Origin: Bursaphelenchus xylophilus
Taxonomy: Eukaryota; Nematoda; Chromadorea; Rhabditida; Aphelenchoididae
Direction of reading: 5' to 3'
Assembly: GCA_904066235.2 (NCBI GenBank)
Contig: CAJFCV020000004.1
Coordinates: 10,912,001 to 10,976,000 of the forward strand
DNA: 64,000 nucleotides
Shown: positions 1-12,261 of the stretch, piece after piece
Layout: every line of letters begins with the position of its first letter
Numbering within the stretch: the first letter of the stretch is position 1
Notes under the pieces: generated by a model
What the model was told of the DNA's origin: nothing
The model's database searches: none
Seen by the model: the letters and a program-made list of their open reading frames with translations, nothing else
Made by a program: the position numbers and the translations under genes

Positions 1-795
1 TCAATCCATAACAAATCAATTTTTTACTCACTTTCAACTCATTGTACAAAGTTTCGACCGTGTTCATCATTTTTCTTCATTTTCCCTTCCCAAAAAAACT
101 CTCCTTGCCGTCGTATACTCAACGTAACGAAGACTACTTTAAACTCAATTTTCTTTCGTGCAAATTTAGGAAAAATCCCTCAAAGAGATTTTCGCTTGAG
201 AAAAAAAAAACTTCTGCCTACGTCTCCTTTAGCGTAGGCATGCGGCTTAATCCACGACGTTGCTCGTGGAAAAATATGAGTTTGAAAAATGCGAGTTTTG
301 AGTCGAGATCTTCGATCCCGGGTTTAGAGTCCGGCCCGAGCCAGGTTGAATTTTATAGAGTAAGTATATGTATTTTTAGGGCCCAATTTGGAAAAAATGC
401 GAAATTTTTTTTTGGTGAATCTTTGAATGAAATTTTTCATACCGAGTTTTACTGTAGAGAGTAATCTTTCAAGAAGCAAAGAAGTCATTTCTTTCCATTT
501 GAAAATGGCAAAAATGCTGTCAAAAAAATGTTTCTTTTTCTCTGACCGCACTCCGCTTTTTGCGTACTCCCTCAAAAAATCTTTGAATTTCTGGGCTGCG
601 CTTGCAAAGCGCGGGTTAAGTCTTTCAGGAATTGATACGTATTCTATGACCTACATGTGTGCGATATTTATAGAAAATTTGAGCGTTACACACTTTGTCA
701 ACTAAAAAAACTCGTTTTTTCGTGTTGGAGTGCTAGCCAGTAAGCCGCCGGACTAATTTTTGGCGCTTGCCCTGTGCGAAAAAAGTCAGCAACAA
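1..795. other. No gene; degenerate repeat remnants
   Basis: No supportable coding sequence. From about 366 to 670 there is a decayed family C copy (fragments recalling CTCTGACCGCTCTCCGC and GCAAAGCGCGAGCTAA). Short open frames here translate repeat DNA. Confidence 0.5.
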
Positions 796-1017
796 CCAGA
801 GATTGCCACGGTCAAAATTTCGGTTCCGGCTCCGGCTCTCAGCTCCCAGAACCGGAGCCGAGGCCAAATTTGCAGCTCCGGCTCCCGGCTCCCATGAAAA
901 ATTTGGGCTCGGGAGCCGGAGCCGCACCCAACAATTCCGGCTCTGCCTCTCGGCTCGGCGCCGGAGCCGCTCAGAGCCGGAGCCAAGAGCCGGCGCCGGA
1001 ACCGTGGCAATCTCTGG
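796..1017. mobile_element. GC-rich foldback element, family F, full length
   Basis: Bounded by inverted CCAGAGATTGCCACGGT ends (796 and 1017). The inside is an imperfect palindrome made of GGCTCCGG/CCGGAGCC and GAGCCGG words, far richer in G+C than the surroundings. A second, partial copy with the same right end lies at 26875-27009. Confidence 0.7.
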
Positions 1018-2151
1018 CGACAACCCAAAAAAAAGTCCTATTGCACGATGCAAAAAACATGAAGTTCAAGAAAATTGAACTTCTTGCGCAGTTCAAAGAA
1101 AACTTTTGTTTTCGTACAGCGTGTGGCCGATTTCAGTCCAGCGGCTTTCCGGAAGGACTAGCATTCAAATTTTTCGTAGTAATTTTATAAAGTTCATGGA
1201 CACTTTTAAAACACCCCATTTTTCACATTTTTCTTGTTTTTCCGCACACTACCCTTTGTCAACTCAAAAAAAACGAATTTCTTTTCGTGTTGTAGTGCTG
1301 CAAACAGCCGGGTTTTTCCGTCACCTCCATGGTCATTACTTCCATTTCAACTTCGTAATACGCACCCTCCCATCCTTTTTCGCTTCTCACTTTTACTCGC
1401 CGCTTTTTACATATCCCTCAAACATTAAAGTCGTCCCCAAAAACGTCCTCGTTCTTCTCCCCACCGCACACCCGCACACCCGCTCTTCGCGACGTACTCT
1501 CGAAACGCGCTGGGAGAGGACGGCAAAAAACATTTCCATTCGGGATTTCACGGGATTTCTCGCCCCAACTTTCCCCCCTCCACGCCCCAGGGTGTGGATT
1601 AAAGTGGGCCGAGGAGATAGCGGCGGATTTGCGGCGCGATATTATATTAATCCCGGCCCGTCAATGTGTTTTCGAGAGTTTTGTGGGGAGCACTTGTATT
1701 ATCATAATTACAAGTGACTTGTGAAAGTGGGCCTGTTGTTTTTAGGGGGGTTGCGTACTTTGAGGTGCAATTTTTACTGGGACAAATTTCACTATTTTTT
1801 TATAAAGTGCGTGGATTTTTTCTTTGTGATTCAAAATGCACGGTGCAAACCACAATTTGCACAGTGCACTTTTTTCACTGCTGCACTGTGCATCAAAATA
1901 TCAGCATTTTCATAAAATGCATGGAAATTTGGGGATAAAAAAGGAAAAAAGCCCAGAAGAATTTTACGTTTGCAATAAAAGGCTAGAAAATGTCTACAAA
2001 TTTTATCAATATTGCTTATGTCTTTGCCAAAAAAAATAATTATTTACCGCATAAAAAATTTTTTTATTACCTTGATGCTCCCCTTAACATTTTTTTCTTT
2101 GACGGCCTGGGGTAAAGCTGAAAGAAATATTTTTTTTCTATCATAGATGTA
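1018..2151. other. No gene; E-type fragment with TGCAC palindromes
   Basis: No supportable gene. At about 1798-1925 there is a small palindromic element with ATAAAGTGCGTGG ends containing three copies of the word TGCACNGTGCA or near matches. GC-richer sequence at 1430-1690 is unassigned. Confidence 0.4.
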
Positions 2152-2407
2152 CAGCGGCGAGCCTGATCCAGTGGCAAAAAACGTACCATTTTGAATCCAG
2201 GAAGTATCAAAAAATGTGGCAAAATACCTCCCTCTCCAAGTGAAAAAAACTCAGATTTCAAAACCGCGCCCGCTCTTTTTATGAGGGAAGGGCGCGCCTT
2301 TCAAAACGAAGATTTTTTCACTGGGAGAGGGAAGCATTTTGCCACATTTATGATACTTCCCGGATAAAAAATGGTACCTTTTTTTGCCACCGGATCTGGT
2401 CCCCCAC
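2152..2407. mobile_element. Family A foldback MITE
   Basis: Palindromic, with degenerate CAG(T/C)GG...ACCTGATCCAGTGG ends and internal CCAAGTGAAAAAA/TTTTTTCACT(G/T)GGAGAG and GGGCGCGCC words. The ends match the other family A copies in inverted orientation. Confidence 0.75.
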
Positions 2408-4148
2408 TTTAATTTTTCACAAAAAATTATCTCTTTTTTTGCACGGAACTATAGCAAGTTTACTACCAAAAAAAGTGTTTTTCTCTACGACCGTTTTCCA
2501 CATTTTTTGTACTCTCTCCGCCGCAAAGATCTTTGAATATCTCGGCTGCAGCGCGAGCTAAAATTTTCCAAAATTGATATGTGGCCTATGACCAAAGTGT
2601 CTGAAAAATGCTAAAATTAAAGAAATCGGGACGTTGCAGATTTCACAGCATTTCTCTTGTAAGAATTTGGTATCTTTATAGTAATTTTGTCATAACGATT
2701 TACATTTCGTTTTATTTGCTATCACCACTCTCTTTGTCACAACTCCAATCTCTTACCTCTAAACCCAAATCTCCTAAATGCCGCCCGCAAATACCTTCAT
2801 TTCAAAACAAGATGTAACCCTCGGTCCCTCTCTCAGCCCCACCGGCCCTATGGCGTAAATGAAATATCGTCTTTTCCTGTGACAAAACCGCTAATCTCAC
2901 AATCAGATTCAAAGCCCTCTCCGCAAACGGAAGACCGTGTTTTAACAGCGGTTTTTGTCGCGCTGGGTTGAGTGGGGGTGGGAATACGGGTGTAATCGTA
3001 AACGCACGGCATAATTACATTTTTTGCAGGGATTTTAAGTGCAAGGAATGTTTTTCGACATAATAAAGAGGTCTTGTTTTGAAAGGGTGGGTTTTTGGGG
3101 ATTGAATTTGAGTTTTCGAGTTTTTTTTTGCGACAAATTGGAGATTGTTTATATTTATATAGTAATTTATTTGATTTTTAGCTGAGAAATAACAATTTCA
3201 AAAACAAAAAAGGGTTTTTTGATGATGAAATGAAAGCTGCAAAATTGATTTTTTTTTTTTTTTTTTTTTTTTTGAGAAAAAATGGGGGTAATTTCTGTCA
3301 GAATTAGTTGAAAACGCTAGGGCGCAGCTCGAAAAAAAGGTTGCGCAGCGCCTTTGAAAAGTTGATATACTTTTCATCTGGTTTTTCAAGCTGCGTTCGA
3401 GATGCGAGCTGCGCCCTGGCATTCTCAGGAAATTTTCAGATACCGCATAATCCCTGAAAAAAATGAATTTTTGACGGGTAAATAAAGTAAAAAGAAGATG
3501 TTTTTTCACGGGGAAATAGAATGAAAGCATTATTTGAAAAATTGATTTTTCGGGGAAAAGATTAAATTAGGATTTTTTTAAAAGAAACAAATTTTTTGAC
3601 GTTTTTCGTGGACAATATTGTATGAAAATACATTTTTAGGAGTATACGCTTTTATAAAAATAAATTTTATTATGGTATATAGAAATATTTAGCCGTCCTG
3701 AGTTTCATTTCAGCCTATAAATAGCTCTTGAGAGCTCTAAAATTTTTTGTTGCAAACATTTTTTATTCTACGTGACTTTGTCGTACAGACGTTCCATTCC
3801 AGTATTATATCAAGAATTCTAATCTCTGACTGCTCCAAATTCGAAGTTAAAACTACAAAGTTCGCTGTCCAATCCACCACCGTTATCCCATTTATCCGCT
3901 AACAGTTCATTGGCGTAGCGAGACAGAACCGTTGCATAATATTTTCGGTCATTAAATTTAAATTTCAGCGAGTTTTTTTCGGGGTTTTATGGTTCGGGCG
4001 CACGCCATGTTTGAATGCGAAACTATGGCTAATTCCCTTTCAAACGGAATATAAAGTAGATAAAAGGGGGGAAGACGAGAAGCTTTTGGAGAATAAAACG
4101 AAAATGTTGGGGGGTTTTTTTTCATTTTTCATAGATGACTGTTATATA
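2408..4148. other. No gene; C fragment and homopolymer
   Basis: 2410-2640 is half of a family C element. A run of about 26 T occurs near 3248-3273. The remainder, including a GC-richer block at 2810-3000, shows no exon or repeat I can recognise. Confidence 0.4.
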
Positions 4149-4690
4149 CAGGGTGGTTCAGCTAAGTTCGCGGATGTAAAATGCTTATAACTTTTTATAG
4201 GATTGTTCAATTTTTATGAGCAATAGCTCATTTTATTCCATAGTAGTTACCATTTTGTTTAAAAAAAAGATCATTAAAAATGATCAATCCTACGTCGAGT
4301 TATGACCCTTCAAAGTCAAACTTGCCTTTTCACGCTTCAATCTGAAAATTTCCGAAAAATCTCGAAAATCGCTTTTAACTTTCGACCGGTCGATAATTGT
4401 AAATTGTAAGTGGGCTTCAGAAGTCATAGAATTTTGCGTAGAATACGATGGAATCAAAAAAAAATCCGAAAATCCGAAAAAATCCGTAAATTTTTTTAAT
4501 ATTTACGTTAAAAAGCATGTTTGACTTTGAAGGGTCATAACTCGACGTAGGACTGATCATTTTTAATGATATTTTTTTAAACAAAATGGTAACTACTAAG
4601 GAATAAAATGAGGTATTGCTCATAAAAATTGAACAATCCTATAAAAAGTTATAAGCATTTTACATCCGCGAACTTAGCTGAACCACCCTG
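4149..4690. mobile_element. 542-bp near-perfect palindromic element with TA duplication
   Basis: Begins CAGGGTGGTTCAGCTAAG and ends with its inverted copy, flanked on each side by TA (4147-4148 and 4691-4692). The arms pair along most of the length. TA duplication and CAGG ends fit a Tc1/mariner-mobilised MITE. No coding capacity. Confidence 0.8.
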
Positions 4691-4734
4691 TATAGTCATC
4701 TAATGAGTTTTTGAGACTTTAAAAAAAGAAAGTA

Positions 4735-5480
4735 ACTCATGTGCGACGCTCAGATTTTCTTCAAATTTTGCTCACATTATGGGCATAGGTCACATATCTA
4801 TCTCTGAAAGTCTGAGCTCGCGCTTTGCAGCCGCTGTCGAGATATTAAACGATCTTTGCGGCCGAAAGAGTACGCGAAACGCGGAGAGCGGTCAGAGAGA
4901 AAAACACTTTTTTGGCCACATCGATAAAGCTGAATTTTTTGTGCAAACATGACTAGAATCGGCTTGATAAAAGGCAATTACTTTAAAAAAAACTTAATTT
5001 TTTGGGTTGCGCGACTCACAAGGCAAGTATCTCAAGTGCGATGCAAAGATTTTCTTTTGATTTTTCACAAATTTCTGGCATAGGCCACACATCTATTTCA
5101 GAAAATTCTAGCTCGCGCTTTGCAGCTGTGGCCGAGATATTGAATGATCTTTGCGACCGAGAAAGTGCACAAAACGTGGAGAGCGGCCAGAGAGCAGAAC
5201 ACTTTTTGGCCCTATCTTTGCCAACTTCGTATGGAAAAATTGATCTTTTGCCCAAGCATTATTACCTCTCTGGTAGAAATTAATACTAAAATTTTTAAGC
5301 CAAAACTTGCAAAAAATTGTCACATTTTCTGCAACTTTCGACCAAAAAATCTGAATCATTTTTGCAAAACGCGAGCTTAGAATCTCAGGTATGCCTCAGA
5401 AGAAATTATTTTAAATTTGTGCCAAGTTTCTCTTTTGTTTTAAAAAATTCAAGCGTTGCACTTCGAGCACTTCCCCTGTG
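4735..5480. mobile_element. Family C elements, one partial and one near full length
   Basis: 4735-4950 is a left half; about 5020-5480 is a full palindrome ending ACTTCCCCTG. Both contain the family words CTCGCGCTTTGCAG, GAGATATT, GGAGAGCGG(T/C)CAGAGAGA and TTTGGCC. Confidence 0.65.
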
Positions 5481-5811
5481 AGAGTATTTTTACTGTTTGC
5501 TCAAGTTCTTTTTTACTTTTCCCCCTTATTTTAAGCTGTATATGCGGTTTGTTTGCACAGCTTCCGAGGAAATATCCTCCTTGACTTTCCCCGATGACTA
5601 ACCTATTTCTCATATGTGTGTGTTCAGTATTATGTTTCAGCGACGTTCTAAAGTAATTTTTAAACTTTTTATGGATTTCGAAAATTTTTTGGTTTTGTTA
5701 TGGCCGGGTTTGCAATATTTGTTTAAAATTGACTGTTAAGACCTCGGAAATTGTTTGCTTTAGACTGTTTTTGTTCTACAGGAGCTTACTGTTCAAGAGG
5801 TCTTCCTGTAT

Positions 5812-5954
5812 CAGTCCGTCGGGAAAATAATGAACACTCTGTCGTATAGGAAGTCGCCGTCGAAAAAATTAATTATGTCGCGGAAAAATACAATTGCTTT
5901 TCATCTCAGCAACAATCAGCACAGAGATGTTCTGCTCATTATTTTCCCGACAGA
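5812..5954. mobile_element. Family B foldback MITE
   Basis: Inverted ends CAGTCCGTCGGGAAAATAAT / ATTATTTTCCCGACAG with the internal GTCGCGGAAAAAT and CTTTTCA words typical of the family. Confidence 0.75.
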
Positions 5955-7209
5955 ATAATATTTCAATTAATTTTTTTTTGATATTGATATCTTTGATGTC
6001 TCTTTTTTTTATGTATTTATTTCAGGCGATAGTCATTTGTTTTTGATACCTTTTATGTTGCTTATCTCTTTTTCTTCTAAATTATATTTTGATGGTATTT
6101 CATTTTTTGTTTTTTATTTCTTTTTTAAAATTTTTTTTGGGTTTTGACTTGATTTTTTTGCATTTTTTCATTTTCGTTGATTTTGTAATTCTGTCGGGAT
6201 TTATCTTTTAAAAAACTTAGAAATTTCAGACGATTTTTTATTATTTTTTAAATAATTTTTTAAAATTTTTGAAATATTTCTCGTGATTTTCTCGTTCCTT
6301 TCAAGAACCGTCATTTTATTTTTCAAATCTGATTTTTTTATTTTTCAGTTTAACCCTCCCTTTTCAATACTGCCGAGGGATCAATTATCCGATTTTCTGA
6401 CACGGGGTCCGTTTGACCTTGACAACGGAAGCGACAGCGCTCTCGGGGGGATTGATCGCTTCTGAGGGAGGAAAAGCGCTCAAAAGAGTATTGTAAAAAT
6501 AACTGACACGGTTATTTTTGAATTCATATGGGTTTAAAAAGGGATTTAGATGTCTTATTTACCTTTACTGGTCTTATTTATTTAACTTTTTTTATTTTAT
6601 TTGTTTATTAATTTATTATTCTTTTTGACTTTCATTTTTTATTAATACTTGCTATTTTAATTTTTTTATTCTATTTTTTATTTTTTTTATTTTAATTTTT
6701 TTTTATTTTTATTGTTTTTTAATTTTTACTTTTTTATCTTTATTCTTTTTTAAAAAAATAATATTTTATTATTTTTTGTTTAAATTTGATTTTGTTTTTT
6801 TTTATTTTTAATATTTTTCCAATCTTTGATTTTTTATCCCTAACCCCAGCCAAACCCTCTGCCAAACTTCCTAATTTAAATTCGTACGGGTTTATTTACA
6901 ACAACAGCCCTTCAACTTCCGTCAATCCCCGTAATATTCGGAAAAAATATCAAAAAAAAAACACTTTGTTATATCGTTTTGTTGTTGCTCAAATACCACT
7001 TTTTGTTGTTCACTCACTTTGTGGTCAAGTTTGGAGATGAATGTAAAAAATATTTAGGGGCTAAATTGAGGGGTCGTTCCAAACAGGAAGGGCTGTATTG
7101 TTCGTGTTTTTTTTTATTTTTTTAAAATTTTCGTATAGTCGTTTTAAAAAATGGTGATCTTAGGAATTAAAAAAAAATGCTTTTTGAGTGTTGAAGTCCC
7201 TTTTTTATT
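5955..7209. other. No gene; T/A-rich low complexity
   Basis: Mostly runs of TTTTTATTTT on one strand. A short GC-richer patch (6355-6480) is unassigned. No exon recognised. Confidence 0.5.
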
Positions 7210-7625
7210 AAAAATGTAAATATTTCGTAAATAGAAATTTTGCATTTTTTGTTTTATTTTTTTATTTTACTTTGCATTATTTTTTTGTTTTACTTTGCAT
7301 TATTTTTTGTTTTATTTTTTTTTTGAAAAAGCTGTTATATAATACTCTTATGTTTTTATAATATTTCGCAAAAAACCTAGAAATTTCGCATTTTTTTTGT
7401 TTTATTTGTTTATTTTACTTTGCATTATTTTTTTTGTTTTATTTATTTATTTATTTTTTTTGAAAAAAGCTACAATACTCTTATGTTTTTATAACATTTC
7501 GCAAATGACCTAGAAATTTTGCATTTTTTTTTGCTTTGCTTTATTTTTTTTTGTTTTGCATTATTTTATTTTATTATTTTTTTTTTTTTGAAAAGAGCTA
7601 CAATACTCTTATGTTTTTTATTTTT
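7210..7625. repeat. Tandem repeat, about 3.5 units of 115-135 bp
   Basis: Units share AATACTCTTATGTTTTTATAA, ATTTCGCAAA and CCTAGAAATTT(C/T)GCATTTTTT, with length variation in the T-rich parts. Confidence 0.7.
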
Positions 7626-7716
7626 ATGAAAAGACATCTCTTGCCGTAAATTTGATAGTTCTGATTGAAGAAAAAAGAGGTTTTTTGTGGAAACACTATA
7701 GTCTACGCTTCATTAT

Positions 7717-7867
7717 CAGTCTGTCGGAAAAATAATAAACACAAGGTCGTTGCGACAATCGCGTCGCTGCAGTGAAAGCAATACATTTTTTCGCAACACA
7801 TTTCATTTTCTCGACGGCAATGCGATTTTCGATGCCACAGAGTGCTCATTATTTTCCCGACAGTCTG
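7717..7867. mobile_element. Family B foldback MITE
   Basis: CAGTCTGTCGGAAAAATAAT left end and inverted right end at 7867, with the internal GTCGCTGCAGTGAAAGCAAT and CTCGACGGCAATGCGAT words. Confidence 0.8.
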
Positions 7868-10639
7868 ATAATTCAATTTTTTATTTACATTTTTTTCATT
7901 TTATTTTATCTTTTGTTATTTTCCTCTCAACCCGCTATCGTCGTTTCCGAAAACATCATTTTTCAAAAAAAAAAAAAGAAATCCAAAAAATTCAATGAAT
8001 TACTGAGTGCTTTTCCGCTCTCGCCACCTAATTGCCGCCTTTTCTCACCTCAATTTGTAGCACAAAAAGCATTTTTTTTATAACGCAATTAATCTTTTCT
8101 AGCCCTTTCGGTTTAACGTTCCAACTTTTCCTCCCTTCTCCGGCTGCCCTCTTCAAATCCCACGCTGTTTTTTTGTTTTTTGTTCTCGAGTCTTTGAGTG
8201 TGAAAACAACGATCATGGATTTTGAATCACGTCGGAGCGGGAAAAAAAAGAGAAAAGGCGAAAAGAATTGTGTTTTTTAGTTATATAGTTCTTCTCTTTC
8301 CTCTCGAATGTCATACATGTGTGTGTTTTCTGGGAGGTTTTCACGGTTTTGGCGGTGATTTTTGCCTTGAAAAAATTGGAAGGTAAAATTTAGGACACAC
8401 GTATTTATTTAAACGTATTTTAACATGTCGTATTTTTTTGAATTTTTTATTTTTTTTTTACGAAAAATCGATTTTTTTAATTTTTTACTAATTCGTTCGC
8501 AAAGTCGCTGGAATCATTTCTGCGACATGCACTATGCTATTTCTTCTTTTTTGGACTGACTTTTTCTGTACAGTGCAAGCGCCAAAGACAACTCACGGCA
8601 ACTCAAGGAGTCTCCCTCCTCGTTTCGGCACTTCGCACACCCAGTATCGGTCAAGTTCACACGAAATGTCACAACAGAATTTTTCGTGTGGTCTTTCGAT
8701 GGAAAAATATTTTTTTCGAAATTATTTCATTGCTTTTGTCAGTTGTGACAATTCGTTTGGACGAAACTCAAAAGTGGACGGGAGACATTTTTGTTCTACA
8801 GGGTGTCCAGAGAAATTCCGCGGAAAGTGTTTGCCGATTTCTCGGCGCTCAGGAAAGATATCCAAAAAATTCTTTTTGCATTAGGAAGAAGAATATGAGC
8901 GGTTTTTTGTCTAAAAAAGTTTTTTGTCCGCCGACGCGGAACATACTTTATTCGGCGGAGACTTTTGATCGCTTTTTTGGTCATGACACCAATCGTAAAA
9001 GCTTCAGTACGATTTCTGATGGTTAAAAAGAGAATGTTATCTTATTTTTATGTTTACCAAACGCTCGGCAATGGAATGGCGAGCTTTCCGTATCGGCGGA
9101 GGCCACAACTCAGTTTCGGATAGGAGATGTTCCAAAGATTATGTGGCTAGCATTCTTTGCTGATCCTATATGCTCTCCAAAATCCAGTGGCTTTGCGAAG
9201 GGACTAGTATTATAAAAATCAACCTTCTTGGATTTTCATGAAACTTGGCGCAGATTAAGCTAAAATTTTTTCATATCGTATTTGAGATTTTTAGCTCGCA
9301 GTTTGCAGAAAAAAAACGTTATTTTTAGATCTCATGTTGGGAAAAATTTTGCACTTTTTTTTGCGAAGTTTGGTATATAAAGTCTCGTACGTACTTTTAC
9401 CTTAGAAAGTAACGTATCCACAAAAAATAATTTTTTTCCACGCGAAACTTGCAAAGATATGGCCAAAAAAGGCTTTCTCTCTAACTGCTCTCCGCGTTTC
9501 GCGCACTCTCTCGGAAGGCCATTGAATATCTCGGCTCTGCTTGCAACGCTTCGGTTAAAATTTTTAGCGATCAATATGCAGCCTAGAAACAATGTGTATG
9601 CAAAATTTGAAGGTAATCTGACGATTACATTTTGAGGATTGTCCAATTAAAAAATTTTCTTTTTTTCATTTTTTTCAATTTTTTAAAGTTTTTTGAACAT
9701 TTTCTTCCCTGAACAATAGACTAGAATTAATTTTTGAACCATAATGTTCTTAATCCACAACTCTATTGCACTTTTCCCTTCTTTATAACACAATCTTCCC
9801 ATTAGTGATTCACCAAAAAAGGTGGGCAAAACCGGTCCTTTCAGAAAATTTTTGCACCTGCTTTGGAGAACATGTTATCGGCACCGAGAAGTGCCCTGTT
9901 TTCGCCTCAACAGCACGTGAATTGTTACTTATTTTAAGAGGCTTAATCCCTCAAATTAATTCCGTACTCTGCCTGAGGCCAAAATTTTGAGGCCCACTTT
10001 GATGAGTCTGGCGGCTTAATGAGTACAAAATTTTGGATTTTATAGTAAAAAATTGAAAAAAAAAATTAATTTTTGAAAATTTTTTTTTCTTTTCTCCCTC
10101 CATAAAGCTTTACGAAACCCCTAAAAACTCTTATCTTTCTTCCCATCACCACTTCTGTTTGCTTTTTCAACCTTCTTAACCTGAAACCCAATACTTAAAA
10201 AGCCCAAAAAAGGTCGATTTCGTTTTCTTGAAAGAGTTTTAAACTGGAAAATTCGAATTTTTGCATTTAGTCTTTAGTCAGCATCTAATATAAATAATTG
10301 TAGAATAGTAAGAAATTGCTAGAAAAGCAGAAAAAATTCTTTTTTCTCTGGCCGTGTCTCTTCATTTTTTAGTTATTTGGCAGAAACAATCGTTGTAGAC
10401 TTTGACAAAGAAAGTATAATATGACTTTTCACCGTGTAATTTTTCCACAAAAAAAATCAATTTTTTCCTATACGGCCAAAGTCATTTTTTTCTCTCTGAC
10501 CGCTCTCCGCGTTTCGCGTACCCTCTCGGCCTGAAAGATCGTTGAATATCTCGGCTCCCCCAGGAAAGTGACCGCTAAAGTTTTGAAGAAGTGGTATATA
10601 TGCTAAGTGTATCACACAGGCATAATCTAACGTCTACTA
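7868..10639. other. No gene; dispersed repeats
   Basis: 8625-8805 is a sequence repeated at 25350-25520 (see findings). 9225-9660 is a diverged family C copy and 10380-10600 a family C half. The rest has no recognised exon. Confidence 0.4.
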
Positions 10640-10903
10640 GTCGTTCCAGAAAGTGCGTAGACTTTTTTCCGCGTTTTTTCGGACCGCACAGTGCAAGTTT
10701 CCTGTTTCCCACGCGACGCGATCCTTTTTGAAACATTTTGCACTGTGCAATTTCAAAAAAGTCGCGCCGGCTCCCTTGAGAAAAGCTTGCGTCGCAGCGA
10801 TAGTGCACTTGCACGGTGCAAAAGGTCAAATGCACCCCGCAAAAAGGAAATTTTGTGCACAGTGCGGACCGCGACAAAAAGTCTACGCACTTTCTGGAAC
10901 GAC
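10640..10903. mobile_element. Family E1 foldback MITE with TGCAC palindromes
   Basis: Inverted ends GTCGTTCCAGAAAGTGCGTA, flanked by TA on both sides. The interior has several GCACAGTGCAA-type palindromic words. Related ends recur near 24960-24985 and 26702. Confidence 0.75.
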
Positions 10904-11196
10904 TAGTATCTGAGCTATATCCCTATTGCTGCCGTTGATACTCACAAAAGATGGAAATCAACTCTATCCCTGCTTGCGTCATCCCAATTTCCTCCTGTTT
11001 CCCCGTTTCCTCACCCTAACTTGACTGTCTTATCTCCTGATTATCGGAACTCCGCATTCCGCGCGCCTTTCGCTTTTTGCAGGCCCTCAGGCACATTAAA
11101 TTTAATTTTGCGCGGCATCCCAAGTCCTCGTGTAATTGGGCACCGTGCGTGAAGATAATCGAAATGAAGTACGGTTTTGCAAGTATTTTTATACTA

Positions 11197-11916
11197 GTAA
11201 AATATTTTCATATTGTGCGTAAACTTTTTTTTTCGAATTTTATCGCCAACGCACAGTGAATTTTGCCCTTTTTCCCCTTTTTGTCGCTCACGCACAGTGC
11301 AGTCTCGGCGATATTTTTGCTGCACAGTGCAAAAATCAAAAGTGCACAGTGCAAGAACCGAAACTAAAAGTGCACGGTGCAAATTGTCATTTTTGTCATT
11401 TGCACCGTGCACTTGCACTCTTCATTTTTTCCTCTCTTTGTCGCTCCCGCACCGTGCATTTTGCCGGTTTTTGCACAGTGCAAACGTAAAAAGCGGTTTG
11501 CACAGTGCGAATGAACTTTTGGGAAACCCGCAGCGACGAAGTTGGAAAAAGCTTACGTTTCCGCGGCATTTTGATGCACTGTGCAAAAACTGAAAGTGCA
11601 CGGTGCAAGTGGGGGGTTTGCACCGTGCATTTCGCCTTTTTCTCTTGTTTGTCGTTCACGCACAGTGCGAGGAAAAAGCTCGCGACGCGGCAATGTTTTC
11701 ACGCACGGTGCAAAAACTAAAACTAAAAATGCACAGTGCAAATGGGTGTTTGCACAGTGCATTCTGCCTTTTCCCTTGTTTGTCGCTCATGCACGGTGCA
11801 TTTTGCTGTTTTCGCAGGGTGCAAAAACTAAAACTAAAAATGCACAGTGCAAATCGCAGTTTACGTCGTGCATTTTGCCTCACGACAAAAGATGTACGCA
11901 CTTTATGAATATACGG
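11197..11916. mobile_element. Family E2 element packed with TGCACNGTGCA palindromes
   Basis: Ends resemble TATTTTCATAAAGTGCGTA in inverted orientation. Between them lie about 20 copies of an 11-bp odd palindrome (TGCACAGTGCA, TGCACGGTGCA, TGCACCGTGCA and near matches), separated by TTTTTGTCGCTC-like spacers. A 45-bp direct repeat flanks it (11132-11176 and 11917-11961). Confidence 0.6.
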
Positions 11917-12261
11917 GTAATTGAGCACTGTGCGTGAAGATAATCGAAGTGAAGTGCGGTTGTACACGAGTGCGTGGAATTGTACTTGGCAAATTGTATT
12001 CTGCTGTACGACAGGTAATGAAGGGGGTTGTGGCTTTGTTGGAGAAGCACCGCTCGAGAGATGGATGTATTGTTTGGGAGGTGAGGTGTTGAGGGCTGTG
12101 AGATATGTACATATACAATATGCGGCAATTTTGTAGCCCAGTTTGAATGGGCTATAATAGGGTAAAAAAGAAGATTTTTATTGCTTTATAAGGACATTTT
12201 TTGTTTGCATCATATTCTACGTGAAATTCTAAAACTTCCATGCTGAGGTTTGCTACCTATA

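Noticed and set aside
733..1190. Overlapping frames of about 100-140 residues on both strands
   Set aside because: They fall in the GC-rich palindromic element and its flank; open frames on both strands reflect composition.
11194..11967. Many overlapping Cys- and His-containing frames
   Set aside because: All translate the TGCACNGTGCA array; the apparent Cys/His-rich peptides are artefacts.
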